64,000 nucleotides of DNA, taken from assembly GCA_028751875.1 (NCBI GenBank), contig CM054162.1:2281015-2345014 (forward strand). The letters run 5' to 3'. Positions 33,339 through 46,100 of the stretch are shown here, piece by piece. Made by a program: the position numbers and the translations under genes. The stretch's first letter is position 1. Each line of letters starts with the position of its first letter. Source of the DNA: Rapana venosa (Eukaryota; Mollusca; Gastropoda; Neogastropoda; Muricidae). The notes under the pieces were generated by a model, which was given only the letters and a program-made list of their open reading frames with translations, was not told the origin of the DNA and did no database searches.

Positions 33339-33457
33339 CAACTGTATTTCTTTCACTTCAGGTGGCTGTTTTTCTAAGAATTTTTGCCAGGGACAACTCT
33401 CTTGTTCGCTCGTGAGGTTCTTTTTCCGTGCGCTTGCATAATTTTCTGTAACACACG

Positions 33458-33488
<31 letters not shown>

Positions 33489-33605
33489 TAGCGCCCAGAC
33501 CACCACTCATGGTCTAATGGATGGGGGAAAGTTTCGGGCCCAGACGGGATACGAACCCGGACTTTTCGCTTTCTAGACAGGCGCGTTACCTCTAGACCAC
33601 CGATC
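33197..33605 (-). mobile_element. tRNA-derived SINE, copy-2 specific
   Basis: Read on the minus strand from 33605. The head gatcggtggtctagaggtaa carries the A box. After it comes cgcgcctgtctagaaagcga and the B box gggttcgtatcccg. The body passes a run of about 31 A (plus-strand T run 33304-33334) and ends in an (AAAT)n tail at 33197-33217. The flanks share cactta (33191-33196 and 33606-33611). The matching sites in copies 1 (12745), 3 (43485) and 4 (59987) run straight through as cattca(c/g)ttaacc without it. The internal A run suggests either an inner tail or a dimeric build. Confidence 0.85.
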
Positions 33606-35280
33606 CACTTAACCAATTAATCAATCAATCAATCACCCAATCAATCAATAAATCGCTTTTTCTCGATTTCTTTTTTTTTCGCTTCAAAACTGCTCTACAT
33701 TTCTTCTTGCATTGTTCTTCTTCAAATGAGTCATCATTTTTTACATGATCATTATTGCTACAGCCACAAAACCCATCATCATTATATAATCCATAATCAT
33801 CATCAGCAGCATCATCAAGCATTATCCATCATCATAATCATCACCACCACACCACACCACCACCACCCGTCTGATGACCCAACTATTATGCAGCAATTGA
33901 TAGTATGTGATATAAGAAGCAGAAAAGATGTCATTTTTGAATAGACACGCTGAATTTACAAACAACAAAACAAACCCACAGACGCTAAACCCAGTGGATA
34001 GGTCATCACTTTCAATCCACATGGGTCACGAGGTCGTGAACGTCGAATCTCTGCAGGTCCAGTGAATTAAGGGGCTAGTTCGCCTTTTAGAAAAAAATTG
34101 ACTCTTTTGAATACTATACACGATACATGTTATTGTGTAGATACATTGGTCTCGGTGTAGCCTGACCTTTTTTTTTTTTTTCCCAATAAACTAACACGAG
34201 GATTGCCATATCCAGACATTAGTATGTGGGTGGTGCGACTCACAAGGGCTATGGGCTTACTCACAAAAGCTTCGCCTATTTAATTCGACATCTACTGAAA
34301 AAAGGGCATGTTTTGATTGTTTGCCGTACTAAACATGCAACGGAGATATTCCCCATGTGAAAATTTCTGTCCCCTGCGTTATTGGGGCTCAAAAGTTATG
34401 ATTTTGAGTGGTGTTTGTACTTGTTAGGTGGTGTGGCTGTTTGTGATTAAGCCATCACTTTCAGACAAGAAAGAAGAAAATACAAGACTTCTTTAAATCG
34501 TATATTTCATAGAAATAGTTTTCACAAAGCCACGAACCTACCAGTTGTTCAGAGAATGTGGCTGGCATGAGCACGTAGCACAGCGGTGGAAGAAGAAGCA
34601 GATGAATCAGAATCGCAAAGTGGTGGTATGTCAGCCCTCTCAATAGGAGCAGACATGTTCGGAATCACAGCATTTAGAGGATTTAAGGAGGAAATAAATA
34701 AAAATGATGAAGAAGGAAACGATAGATGACTGATTTTTAAGCGGAAAACATATGTACAAATATATATCCCATAAAACACTAATCAGGTTTAAACCTTTAG
34801 CTTCAGGAACTTCTTTTGAACCCTAAACATATTAAACCTGCCGTTTATTCTGCCTTTAAAAAAAAAACTTTTGAGAATGGAAAGCACATCATAAATCAAA
34901 ACCGCAAAAAGGGAAGCCCGTAAATGCAAAGTGCATACAAATATAAACAACAACAACAATGACGACGAAGGAAAAGACGAAACATGTAACACTGTCATAA
35001 AAAACGGAATTTACAGGGACGAGTAACTTAAACAATCAAAAAGCACTTATGATTAAGACTACAAAGAAAAGACAGTTGATAAGAAAAAGAAACAAAAAAT
35101 AGTTGATAAAGGAAAATACGCATAAAAGAGAAAAAATAACAAGGAAAAAAAAGAAAAAAAGCATCCAAATATGGAAAAAATGGAATAAAGTGTGATCTAT
35201 CTATCTATCTATGTATCTCTCTGCTCTCTCCTCTCATCTCTCTCTCTCTCTTCTCTCTCATCTCTCTCTCTCTCTATTTA
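33606..35280. repeat. Unit section with tRNA-like head, copy 2
   Basis: (AATC)n at 33615-33655, imperfect (CAT/CAC) at 33770-33870, tRNA-like segment at 33982-34060 with a disrupted T arm, and the equivalent of 13208-14445 after it. No gene. Confidence 0.75.
33982..34060 (+). repeat. tRNA-like SINE head, copy 2
   Basis: gacgctaaacccagtggata is clear; the T arm reads gtgaacgtcgaatctctgc, with an insertion relative to the copy 1 form. Confidence 0.4.
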
Positions 35281-36297
35281 TATATATATATTATTATATA
35301 TATATATATTTTATTACTATAGTTTCTATATATAAACAGAAAAGACACAAGCAAAAGTGCACCTAATTACATAGTACGCCTAAAAGCTTAGGTCAAAGAA
35401 TAATATTGTGAACACAATAAAAAACCTTAAACACTCGCAACAACAAGAGAGAAAATAGGCAAAAAAAAAGCAAAAATTTATTGTGGCTCGGGAATATATG
35501 GACATTCTCCTCTGAAGAATCCTGTCCCACTAGTTCTATTTCTTTCATTTTATTGTTTTTGAAAACAAGTGTTTCGATGTGTTTGTGTGTGTGTGTGTGT
35601 GTGGGTGTTACTGTGAGTGTGTGTTTGTTGTGCTTGTTTCTGTTTTTTCTGAAAATGGTTTGTGTGTGTGTCGGTGTGGGTGTGAGGGTGTGTGTCTTAA
35701 TATGATTGTAGCCATTAAGCACAAGCGGATAATTGGAAAAAAAGGTCCCTTGATAATACAAGCAAGAACACACACACATAGAATAAGTAAAAAGCAAATT
35801 CGAAAAGAATACAAGGAAAGTCCAAGAAGGGCTAAGTAAAGGGATACAAAAAATGAAAGAGAAAGAAAGACTACAAAAAAAGACTATGCGTAATATGAAT
35901 GAGAACCATGGAACAAAAATAGGAAAATGGGAAAAAAACAGAAAGGGAAAGAAACTGGATAATAAAAAAGGAAAGAAAGAAAAGGTTAAGAAAAAGAAAG
36001 AAAGAAAGATATATGTGGGTTTTCTTTTTTCGAACGATAATGCCTTATAATCAATATCTTTAATGGACAAGTTGATTTAAATCTTTGCCCTCCATAAGGG
36101 GACATTTTTCAGACGCTAAATTGTAACTTCACGCTTGGAGTCATTCTAAAATAGGGGCTGGGATTTAAAAAAAAAAAAATCAGTGAAGGGGATGGGTGGG
36201 CTGGGCACTGATTTTGTCAGGCGTTAACGGCAGCGCAACGCATCTTCGTCTATGACAGACAACAATAGCATGTCTGTGTGTGTGATTGTATGACAAG
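35281..36297. repeat. TA, GT and purine section, copy 2
   Basis: CT/TA microsatellite 35210-35325 without insertion, GT tract 35579-35697, purine-rich 35820-36010, conserved cgttaacggcagcgcaa segment at 36222. Confidence 0.8.
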
Positions 36298-36680
36298 AAA
36301 GAAGAAGAAGAAGAAGAAGAAGACGATGTCGACGAAAGAGAAGAAGACGAAGAAACATGAAGAAGGAACGACGACAAATCAGAAAAGAAGAAAGAAAGAA
36401 GAAGAAGAAGTAGCAAGAAGAATTCGAAGAAGAAGAAGAAGAAGAATTGTTACAAAGAAGAAGACATTGCGAAAGGAAGAAGAGAAGAAGAAAAGAAGGA
36501 AGAAGAACAACAACAACAACAACTACAAGAACAAAAACAAGAAACAAGAAGACGAAGAACGATGATGAAGAAGAAGAAGAAGAAGAAGAAGAAAGAAGAA
36601 GATGAAGACGAAGAAGAGAAGAACGAGAAGAAGAAGAGAAGAAGAAGAGAACGAAGATGAAATAGGGACGGGAAGAAAAA
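36298..36680. repeat. (GAA)n tract, copy 2
   Basis: GAA-rich with ACG, CAA and GAAA interruptions. Same orientation as 18888-19170. Confidence 0.9.
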
Positions 36681-37370
36681 AGATAGAAAAAGTGGATCAT
36701 ACGAAACCAGTCCAAAAATGCTACAGATAGACAGCGTAATGATAAATAAAAAAAGGGTTAAAACGCTTGAAGAACCAAATGAAAAATAAAGAGACATGCA
36801 ACCACCCCCCCTCACCCCACCCCCACCATTAAAAAAAGATAGTCATAAAAAGAAAACAAGGACAGAGGGAAATACCAAATATGTATTGAGATGAAAAAAA
36901 TAATAGCAAAAAAACAATAAAAACGCGCATTTTTTTTCACATGGAAACCGAAATTGAGGTAAGTGATAAAAAGTTTAAATAAGCAAAAGCCAATAACAAT
37001 ACAGAAAAAGAAAGTTCATTCAATATAAATACATAACATGATGGGTCACTGTCATCTTATACACCAAATCAACAATCAGAACGAAAACAAAACTCAGAAT
37101 TTTGATGACCAAAAAAATGAATCCAAAAGCCAAAACCAAGATGTAAAACACTAAACCACAAATTATGAAGGTTACATTTTAGAAAACCTCATAACACCTC
37201 CCGTATTTGTGCCAAAAATAACATCTCTGATAATAAAAAACAAACAAAATCGGAAGAATGATGGGGGAAAATCACCAATCAAGCAGTCAAAACTAAAAAA
37301 ATCTAACAAATCAAACAGCTGATGCTTGTAGTCTTGCTTTTTGTGTAAATTCTCCTTCCCTTTGTCATGC

Positions 37371-37401
<31 letters not shown>

Positions 37402-37457
37402 TCTCTCTCTCTGTCTCTCCTCTCTCTCCTTCTACTCTCTCTCTTCTACTCTCTCTC

Positions 37458-37506
<49 letters not shown>

Positions 37507-38470
37507 GTGGACAGGGCGGTAATTAGATTACTCCCATGCGATCACGACCTGAGGCTAGCATCGTGTTTCTAATAATGGCACATCTACCCATAGTGAGGGG
37601 CTTGTCCTGTCGAGATCAACATATCTCTACTTTCTTGTTCTTCACTAATTCTGCTCTGTGTCTTTGTATTTCCTCTTTGTATTTTTTTTCTAATCCCATC
37701 TTATTAACAAGTTTGCAGGGACTTTAAAAAAACTGGGACATGGATAGGTTATTGGTTAGATATTCAAGGAAAAAAAAATAACTATAGTTATCCCGCTTTG
37801 CGAAATATGTGATTTTAGATATTGCTATCTTGTTTACATTCACTTTGGGTGTCTGAGAGAAAAACAAAGGAAAGAAGACATGGAGGACATAAAATACAAA
37901 CAGCAAAAAAGTTCAGTAATAAAGCAATATGAATAATAAGAGTAAAGAATAGATTTAGGCAAAGCAAAAAAAACAAAAACCGAAAAAATGGAAGAAAGAA
38001 AAACAGGATTATGGGACAAAGAAAATACGCACTGTAGAACTAAAATAAATCAAGAACGGGTTGAAATCATGATAACCATGGACAACAAATCAAAGGACAG
38101 AAAGACAAAACAGAAGTTCATGGGAAGCAAAGAAAAAGAAAGTTTGCTCTGTGGAACTTAACAGAACCATAACACACAGAACTGCTTGCTTCATAAAAAA
38201 TGAACCTAAAACAAAGCAAATGGAGCATCAGAAAGTTAAGAAATAAACCAATTGTGCGTGGATGATCCTTTTCCCAATGTAACAATGCTTTGTATACAGC
38301 AAAAGGAACACCAGGACAAGATCACAATGCAGAGAAGCTAATGAGCTCTATTGTAATGATATAACACAAACCATCTGAAAAAATTCAGACTTTGATTTGA
38401 TTTTGCACTTTTTCGTGTACGTTTTTCTTCTTTTCAATAAATAATATGAAACAAACAATCCACGTGTTTT
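36681..38470. repeat. Unit section with CT microsatellite, copy 2
   Basis: Counterpart of 19201-20900: C-rich stretch at 36800-36830, (CTGT/CT)n at 37376-37502, then A-rich sequence. No gene. Confidence 0.8.
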
Positions 38471-40930
38471 TTTTGTATTCTGTGTGTGTGTGTGTGTGTG
38501 TGTTGTGTGGTGTTGTGTTGTGAGCATTTCCTTGTTGTTAACCTAATTTCCACCTTTTTCAATGTGTTCTTTGGACGGCACATAGATGTTGGTACACTGA
38601 TAAACGATTTCAATGCTAAGTACATATCTAAAATCTGTAGGTTACCTCATGCTTCTCTCTTTCTTCAATCACATTCTGTCGGAGAGCATGGTTACTGTTG
38701 ATAACAAATATGTCTGTCATAATTTGTTTTTTTTTTGGGGTGGGGGGCGGGTACTTTTTACATGACTGGTGATTTCATGTTCCATTTCCCACCTTGTGAA
38801 ATGATGTTGGTACCAGGTAAAAGGTTCCGTTATAATGCATAATACTGTTTTCAGTACGGTAAAGAAAACCTAATTGAGTTTGTGATTGGCCTTGAGCCTG
38901 CACATGTGTGTGTGTGTGTGGTGTGTTGCTTTGTGTTGTGTGCTATGTGTGTTGTGTGGTTGTGCGTGTTTTTTGTCTTTAGCATTGTGTGTATGTGTGT
39001 GTATCTGTGTGTTCTTGATTAAAAACCATTAACGCGCTGGGGGCAAAGTGAGAGCGGCTGTTATGCAGTGGCTTTTCCATCATGAAATTCCACTTTATAG
39101 CTTAGTCTATAGTGATCGGACTATTACTCTCGACTAGAGGCTTGACTTGCCACAGTCCTTATTGTGCTGCAGCCGGGGGGCTAGTCAGGCCTTTGGAGAA
39201 CATCTCCAATGCTGACTGTCCTTATCGCCCACTTGGCGAAGAGAGTGGGGGATGTACTGTGGGCCAAGGCATCTCCCTTATAATCAAATTTCTGCCCAGT
39301 TTCCAAAACAACAGCTACCTCCTCTGCTGTTTCGGAAGTCATCATCGAACACGGAGGACACTAACTACATGTGTGTGTGTGTGTGTGAAAACATAAATTA
39401 TTCCCATATTCCTTTCTTACCCTATCCTTCTCCATCCATCACCCTTTATTATTTCGTTCATCTCTACTCCTCTCTTTTCGGCTTTTCCCCTTGTTGTTAA
39501 GAATGCTGCTTATGACTGTTCCCATCTGCACCAAAAACCTAGATAATAGACGCAAAGGTTGGGTAAGGGGAAGAAAAGAAACAAGGCTAGAACAATGAGA
39601 GAAGGAAAAGCGAGATGGACAATTCATTACAAGACATACTGAACAGGCCCCCAGTCTTCTGCAGTGGCAGACAGGGTGGGGAAAGACATTCCAAACACAT
39701 TATTTCTGAGTCACTGTCTGTTCCAGCCCTTCCCCTTCCACCACTCCCAAACCTTTTTCTTCCACTGACATAAATGTTGAAACTGATCAGTTATTCATTG
39801 CTCTGACTATCTAAAATCTGGTGGCTACCTTGTGGCTTATTCTCTTTCTTCCCACCAATTTAGTAGAGTGTGGATTCTGTTGTGATAACAAAGTGTCCTG
39901 TCATTCCATGTTTTGTTCTTTTTTTCATGACTGGTGGTTTTCCGCGTTCAATTTTCCACCTGGGAAATTACTTTGTAACCAGTAAATAGGATTGGGTGAC
40001 GCATACCATTGCTTTTAGTACAGTGAAGAAATTCTACTTGAGTTTGTGTTTTTTGCATGCATGCATATGTATGAGTTAGTAAGTGAGTGAGTGCATGAGT
40101 GAATGTGTGTGTGTGTGTGTGTGTGTAGGGGGAGGGGGTATTTATATTTAAAAAGTCTTGATATCTTCCTTACCCCCTGTCTTCCTCACATAGTGCTTAT
40201 ACATTTCTACATGTTTCTCACCCTCCACCTTCTGTTGGCTTTTTTCTTTTTCTTTTAAAGAATGCTGCTATGACCGGCACCCCATCTGCACCAAGGAACA
40301 AGCAGAAAAGAAGCAAGGCGTAATACAGGGAGAGAAAGCAAGATGGACTTCCTTACAAGGCATTTCTACAAGGTGGGGTTATTATTTATACTGACAGACT
40401 GCAATTATTTCCAGGAAGGTGGGCAGGGAGGGGTGTGCGTATGTGCGTGCAGGGGGTGGTGGGTGTAAGATTGACCCAATGATTTGTTTAATGTTACCTC
40501 CTTTTCCAAACACAATCCTCTCCCCTCCCCCTCACGAATCTCACTACTTCTTCTTTGGCTGACATAAATGTTGGACACTGATAACCTATTCATTGCTCCT
40601 GACATATCTAAAATCTAGCAGGTTACCTCGTGCTAATCTCTTTCTTTAACATCGTTCTAGTGGAGCATGGATCTGTTGATAACAAAGAGGCCTGTCATTG
40701 ACATTTTTTTGTTCTTCTGTGCAAGACTGGTGATTTTCACAATTGGCTAACTCCGAAATGTGTTGGTAACCAGCAAACAGGATTAGTTCATGCATAATTA
40801 TTATATTTCTTAGGACACAGAGCGAGTTATATTCAAATCTGCTGTGTGGTTGTGTGTGTGGGGTGGGAGGTGGTTGAGGGTTTCTATGTGTGTGTCTGTA
40901 TATATGTGTGGAAGGGGGAGTGGTTGTTAG
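38471..40930. repeat. Internally triplicated block, copy 2
   Basis: Block starts at about 38577, 39767 and 40560; aagaatgctgc is found at 39499 and 40259. The conserved aggcttgacttgc segment lies at about 39020-39365. Same order as copy 1. Confidence 0.8.
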
Positions 40931-41168
40931 TGAGTGTCAAAGTCAAACTCAAGTCAAACTTTTATTTCCAGATGGTACATTGATTAAGCAGTGCAATGCT
41001 ATTTTTCATCAAGCCATCTGTTTAAAATTGATAATAATGATAATATATATGCATACATAGAATGACAAAACAACCAAAAGAAAATGATAATATAAGCATG
41101 CATAAACTTAAAAAAACTAAACAATATTAACTCATACAAATCAAACAAAGAAACAAAATTCTTGTAAA

Positions 41169-41221
<53 letters not shown>

Positions 41222-41775
41222 TGTGTGTGAGTGTGCGTGTGTGTGGAGTGTGTGTGAGTGTGTGTGCACTTGTATCTCACTCTTGTTATATAGTTGACTT
41301 TTTTATAGTTGGAATTTATATAGTCGGCATTTTTCTTGCTTTTTCTTCTAAAAGTGCTGTTATAACTAATGCCTTATCTGCATCATCTGTTTATAATAGC
41401 ACAGCTTTTCCTCTTCCTCTTCCTCTTCTTTGCATTCTTTATTGCATTCTGCTTTTTTCTCCTTTGCATTCTTCTTTTTTTTGGCATTTTTTTTCTTTGC
41501 AATATACTTCTTCTTCTTCTTTGCATTCTACTTCGTCTTCTTCTTTGCATTTTTTGTTTTGAATTTTTCTTCTTTGCATTTGTCTTGTTTTCATTCTCCC
41601 TTTTCATTTCTTCTACTTTTATCTTCTTGTTCTTGTTACTGTTCTTGTTCTTGTTCTTGTTCTTGTTTTCTTCTTCTTCTTTTCTTCTTCTTCTTCTTCT
41701 TCTTTCTTCTTCTTCTTTTCTTCTTCTTCTTCTTTTTTCTTCTTTTTCGTCTTCTTTCCCTTTTTCTCCTCCCCT
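40931..41775. repeat. Retroposon tail, GT and TTC tracts up to gap, copy 2
   Basis: (GTCAAA)n-type tail at 40936-40960, (GT)n at 41172-41270, TTTGCATTC/TTC tract 41400-41775. The contig ends inside the TTC tract, a common place for assembly to stop. Confidence 0.88.
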
Positions 41776-42275
41776 NNNNNNNNNNNNNNNNNNNNNNNNN
41801 NNNNNNNNNNNNNNNNNNNNNNNNNNNNNNNNNNNNNNNNNNNNNNNNNNNNNNNNNNNNNNNNNNNNNNNNNNNNNNNNNNNNNNNNNNNNNNNNNNNN
41901 NNNNNNNNNNNNNNNNNNNNNNNNNNNNNNNNNNNNNNNNNNNNNNNNNNNNNNNNNNNNNNNNNNNNNNNNNNNNNNNNNNNNNNNNNNNNNNNNNNNN
42001 NNNNNNNNNNNNNNNNNNNNNNNNNNNNNNNNNNNNNNNNNNNNNNNNNNNNNNNNNNNNNNNNNNNNNNNNNNNNNNNNNNNNNNNNNNNNNNNNNNNN
42101 NNNNNNNNNNNNNNNNNNNNNNNNNNNNNNNNNNNNNNNNNNNNNNNNNNNNNNNNNNNNNNNNNNNNNNNNNNNNNNNNNNNNNNNNNNNNNNNNNNNN
42201 NNNNNNNNNNNNNNNNNNNNNNNNNNNNNNNNNNNNNNNNNNNNNNNNNNNNNNNNNNNNNNNNNNNNNNNNNNN
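41776..42275. other. Assembly gap, 500 N
   Basis: Exactly 500 unknown bases, the usual placeholder for a scaffold join of unknown size. Frames drawn across it are meaningless. Confidence 0.99.
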
Positions 42276-43112
42276 TTTATTTATAAATTTTTCTTTTTTT
42301 TAATTTTTTAAAAGTTTTATTTTGGTTTTTTCCTTAAATTTATAAAGGCCCCCTTTTTTTTTTTTCCCCTTTTTTCATTTTTTTTTCCCCCCCGTTGTTT
42401 TTTTAGGAATTTTGGCCCCCAGTTTCTTATTTTGAAATCTTTTCTTTTTTTTTTTTTATGAAAATTTTTTAATTTTTTCTGTTTTTTTACTTTTAGATAC
42501 AAAATTTAAAGCTTTTAATTTACCTGTAAAAGGTGAATAAAAGGTGCCCCATAAAAACAAACAAAACAAAAGAAGAAATCAAAACCCTATTCATTGGGGA
42601 GAGAATTCTGAGTGTTTTTTGTGTGTGTGGGGGTTGTGAGTGTGGTTGAGTGTGTGTGTGTGTGTGGGGGGGGGGGGCGTTTCGGGATATACTAAATATT
42701 AATACTCGAGACGGGGAGAGAGAGTGAAACAAGAAAGAGAGAGAAAAAGGGGGGAAGAGAGGGGAGAGAGAGTTTTAGGAGGGGCGAAAAATGAGAAGGG
42801 GGAAGGAGAAAGAAAAAAGAAAAAAAACTAAAAAGGAAGAAAGAAAAAAAAGATACAAAAAAAAGAAAAAAAAAGAACACAGAAGAAGGGGGGAGAAAAA
42901 AAAGGGAAAGTGCAAAAAAAAAAGCATGCCGGATGCAAAAAAAGCAGGCGTGAAAAAAGCCGTATAAAGTGAAAAAAAACGATGGAAAAGTAAGGTATGG
43001 AGAAAAAAATTAAATAATTTGAGGGAAGAGAGGAGAGAGAGAGAGGAGAGAGAGAGGGCAAGATGAGAGGGGAAGGAGAGAGGAAGAGAGGGGGGGGGGG
43101 GAAAAGGGGGGG
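42276..43112. repeat. Low-quality end of a large unit, right of gap
   Basis: 42310-42540 can be matched, with many errors, to about 58850-58990 (an RTE-like C-terminal remnant on the minus strand). 42600-42680 is the GT/G tract seen at 32165 and 59065. 42720-43110 is the GA/GGGA-rich section before the unit start block. Confidence 0.6.
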
Positions 43113-46100
43113 TTGAAGTGAAGTGTTTTTGTATTTTTTAAAACGTATTGATTTGTCAGTAACAAAATCTTTGAAACTTCAGGAAATGTGGGGGGTATCT
43201 TTTATTGGTATTTTTTAAACAAAATCCAAGTTTAGGAAATTTTTCATAACAGAAATTGTTTTTCGTTTTTTTGATTTTGTTCGTGTTCGTTTTTTTGTGT
43301 TTTCTTCTTCTTTTTTTTTCTCCTCCTTCTGAATTTTTTTGAATTGTTTTAAGGTCAAGTTTGATTATTTTCGTAGGTTGTTTTTTCCATTCTTTTTGTT
43401 TTGATTAGTTTTGGATTTTTGGGGTGGGGGGGGGGGGGGGACCAAGCAAAAATTGACAATATTACAGAAACACAATAACAACTATCATTCACTTAAAACC
43501 AAAAACAATCAATCAATCCTAATCAAAATAATGTTTTCCGATTTCTTTTTTTTTTTGCTTCAAAACTGTGTACATTTTTCTTGCATTGTTCTTTTTCAAA
43601 TGATATATTTTTTACATGAAATTATTGCTAAACCACAAAACCCTCATCATTAAATCTCACATTATCAGCGAAACATCAGCTTATCCCCCATCATCTCTCA
43701 TCACCCCCACCACCCCCCTCATGACCTATTATGCAGAAAATTGAAAGTTGTGAAAAAAGCAGCAGAAAAAAAGATGCATTTATGAAATAGCCCGTGAATT
43801 AAAAAACACAAAACAAACCCACAGCGCTATAACCCAGTGGATAGGTACTTTCATTTTTTAAATTTCCTGGGTCCAGGAAAGGTCGTAAAGTCGAATTCAG
43901 CGCGTCCAGTAAATTTAAAAGGGGCTAGTTCCCCTTTAAAAAAAAATTTCCTTTTTGAATACTTTACCGTACATTTTTATTTTGTAGATAAATTTTGTCT
44001 CGGTGAAAGGTTTTGACTTTTTTTTTCCCAAACTACAAAAGAATTGCTATCCAGACATTAGTATGGGGTGGGTTTTGCGACTCAAACTATGGGTTTACTC
44101 ACAATAAGCTCTCCTCTTTCACTCGACATCTACGAAAAAAGGGCATGTTTTTGGATTGTTTCCCGTACTAAGACTGAAGGGGAGTTATTTCCCCGTTTTT
44201 GGAAAAATTACTTTCCCCTGGTATTGGGTCAAAAAGTTTGATTTTGGTGATGTTTGTACTTGTTAGGGGTTTTTTGGCTGTTTTTGTGATAACCCCTTTC
44301 ACTTCAGACAAGAAAAAAAAGACATACTTATTTTTTTAAACGCATTTTTTTAGATTGATTCCAAAGCCACGAAAAACCCACCAGTTGTTAAAAGTGTGGC
44401 GAGCATAAAAACGGGAAGACGCGGTTTAAAAAAGAAGCAGATGAATCAGAACGGAAAAAAAATGGTGTCACTGTCCCCCTCTCAATAGGAGCAGACACTG
44501 TTCGGAAATTCAAGCATTCTAGAGGTTTTAAGGGGAACAAAATAAAATGATGAAAAAGAGAACGATAGGGGGCCTTTAATTTTAAAGCAAAAAACATTTG
44601 TAAAAATTATAATATCCCATAAACACTAAAACGGGGTTACACCTTAAGTTTGAAAAACCTTCTTTTGAACATAACAATAAATGCCGGTTCTTCTCCCTTT
44701 AAAAAAAACCCCAACACATTTGAGAAGGGGAAAAGACTTTATAAATCAAACCGAAAAAAGGAAAAACCCATAAATGCAGGTGATCAAAAAAAAACAACAA
44801 AAACAAAAAACAAAAAACAACAAAAAAGGAGAAAGGGGAATATTAACACTGTTCCCCAAAAAACAGAACAAAACGGACAATAACTTAAATAAAGCAAAAA
44901 AAAATTTTGACGTTAGATAAAAAAAAGAAATTTTTTAAGAGAAAGAAAAAAAAATAAATTGATAGGGAAAACCGCATAAAAAAAAAAAAAGAAAATACAA
45001 GGAAAAAAAAAAAAAAAGCACCCAAAATATATAAAAGAAAAAAGGTTTGTATCTTTTATCTTTTATACATATCCTTTCTATTTTCCCACTCTCTCTCTTC
45101 TCTATCTCTCTCCCCTCCCCTTCTCTTTTCCTCTCTCTTCTTTTTCTCTTTATATATAATATATTTTAAATATATTTTATTATATATATATAAAATAAAA
45201 CCCCAAACAAGAAAAAAAGGACAAAAAGCAAAAGTGCACACTAATGACATAGTACCCCCAAAAAAGTTTAGGTCAAAGTTTAATTATTGGGGAATTTAAA
45301 AAAAAAAAACACAAAAAACAAGAGAAACTAGCAAAAAAAGCAAATTATGTGGTAAAAAATTTACTGGCAATTTTTCTCTAAAAAAAATCAAGCCCCATTT
45401 TTCCCTTTTTCTTTTTTTAAATATTTTTTTAAAAAAAAAAGTGTTTCGATGTGTGAAGGTTTTATGTGGGTGTTTCTTTTTTTTGAAAAACGTTTGTGGG
45501 GTTTGTGCCCTTAATTTGTTGAAAAGCTATTAAGCAAAAGCGGGGAAAATTGGGGAAAAAAAAGGTCACTTGATTTTTCAAGCAACCACAAACATTAGAA
45601 TAAAAAAAAAGCAAAAAAACTAAAAAAAAACAAGGAAAGTCAAAAAGTCATAAAGAAAGGGAGGGAAAAAAAAAAAAACAAAAAGAAAAAAATAAAAAAA
45701 AAATTACATAAAACGACCATGGTAAAATGAAAGGGAAAACAGGGAACAAAAAAGGAAAAGGAAAAAACAGAAACAAAGGAAAAAATTAAAAAAAAATAAA
45801 AAAAAAGGGGAAAAGGCAAAAGGGAAAGAAAGAAATATAATTTTTTGGGTTTTGTTTTTTTTTTAAACAAAATCCCCTTTTTTACAATTACCTTTAAAGA
45901 CAGTACCCTGGTTTAAATTTATCCCCCCAAAGGGGACTTTTTCAGAGGGCAAAATTTGTAACTTACGCTTTGAATTTCTTTAAAAAAAACGGCTGGGTTT
46001 TTAAAAAAAAAAAAGCAAAAAAAAAAAATTTTCGTGAATTTGGTTGGGATGGGGCGGGGCCTGATTTGTCGGGCGCTTAACGGACCCGAAAACGTTTTCT

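Larger units (their letters stand above)
32395..41775 (+). repeat. Large tandem unit, copy 2 (cut by gap)
   Basis: Same order as copy 1: 32665 (first landmark block), 33982 (tRNA-like), 34620, 35337, 36206, 36660 (after GAA tract), 37510, 38587, 39110, 39767, 40560, about 40955 and 41460 (TTC tract), then 500 N. One copy of the section that is doubled in copy 1 is present. It carries a SINE at 33197-33605 absent from the other copies. Many one-base indels relative to copy 1. Confidence 0.87.

Noticed and set aside
33530..33605. Functional tRNA gene on the minus strand
   Set aside because: A and B boxes are present, but the sequence continues into a SINE body with A-rich tail and is flanked by a target duplication.
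41369..42286. 305- and 293-codon frames crossing the gap
   Set aside because: Most of their codons are N. They are not real.
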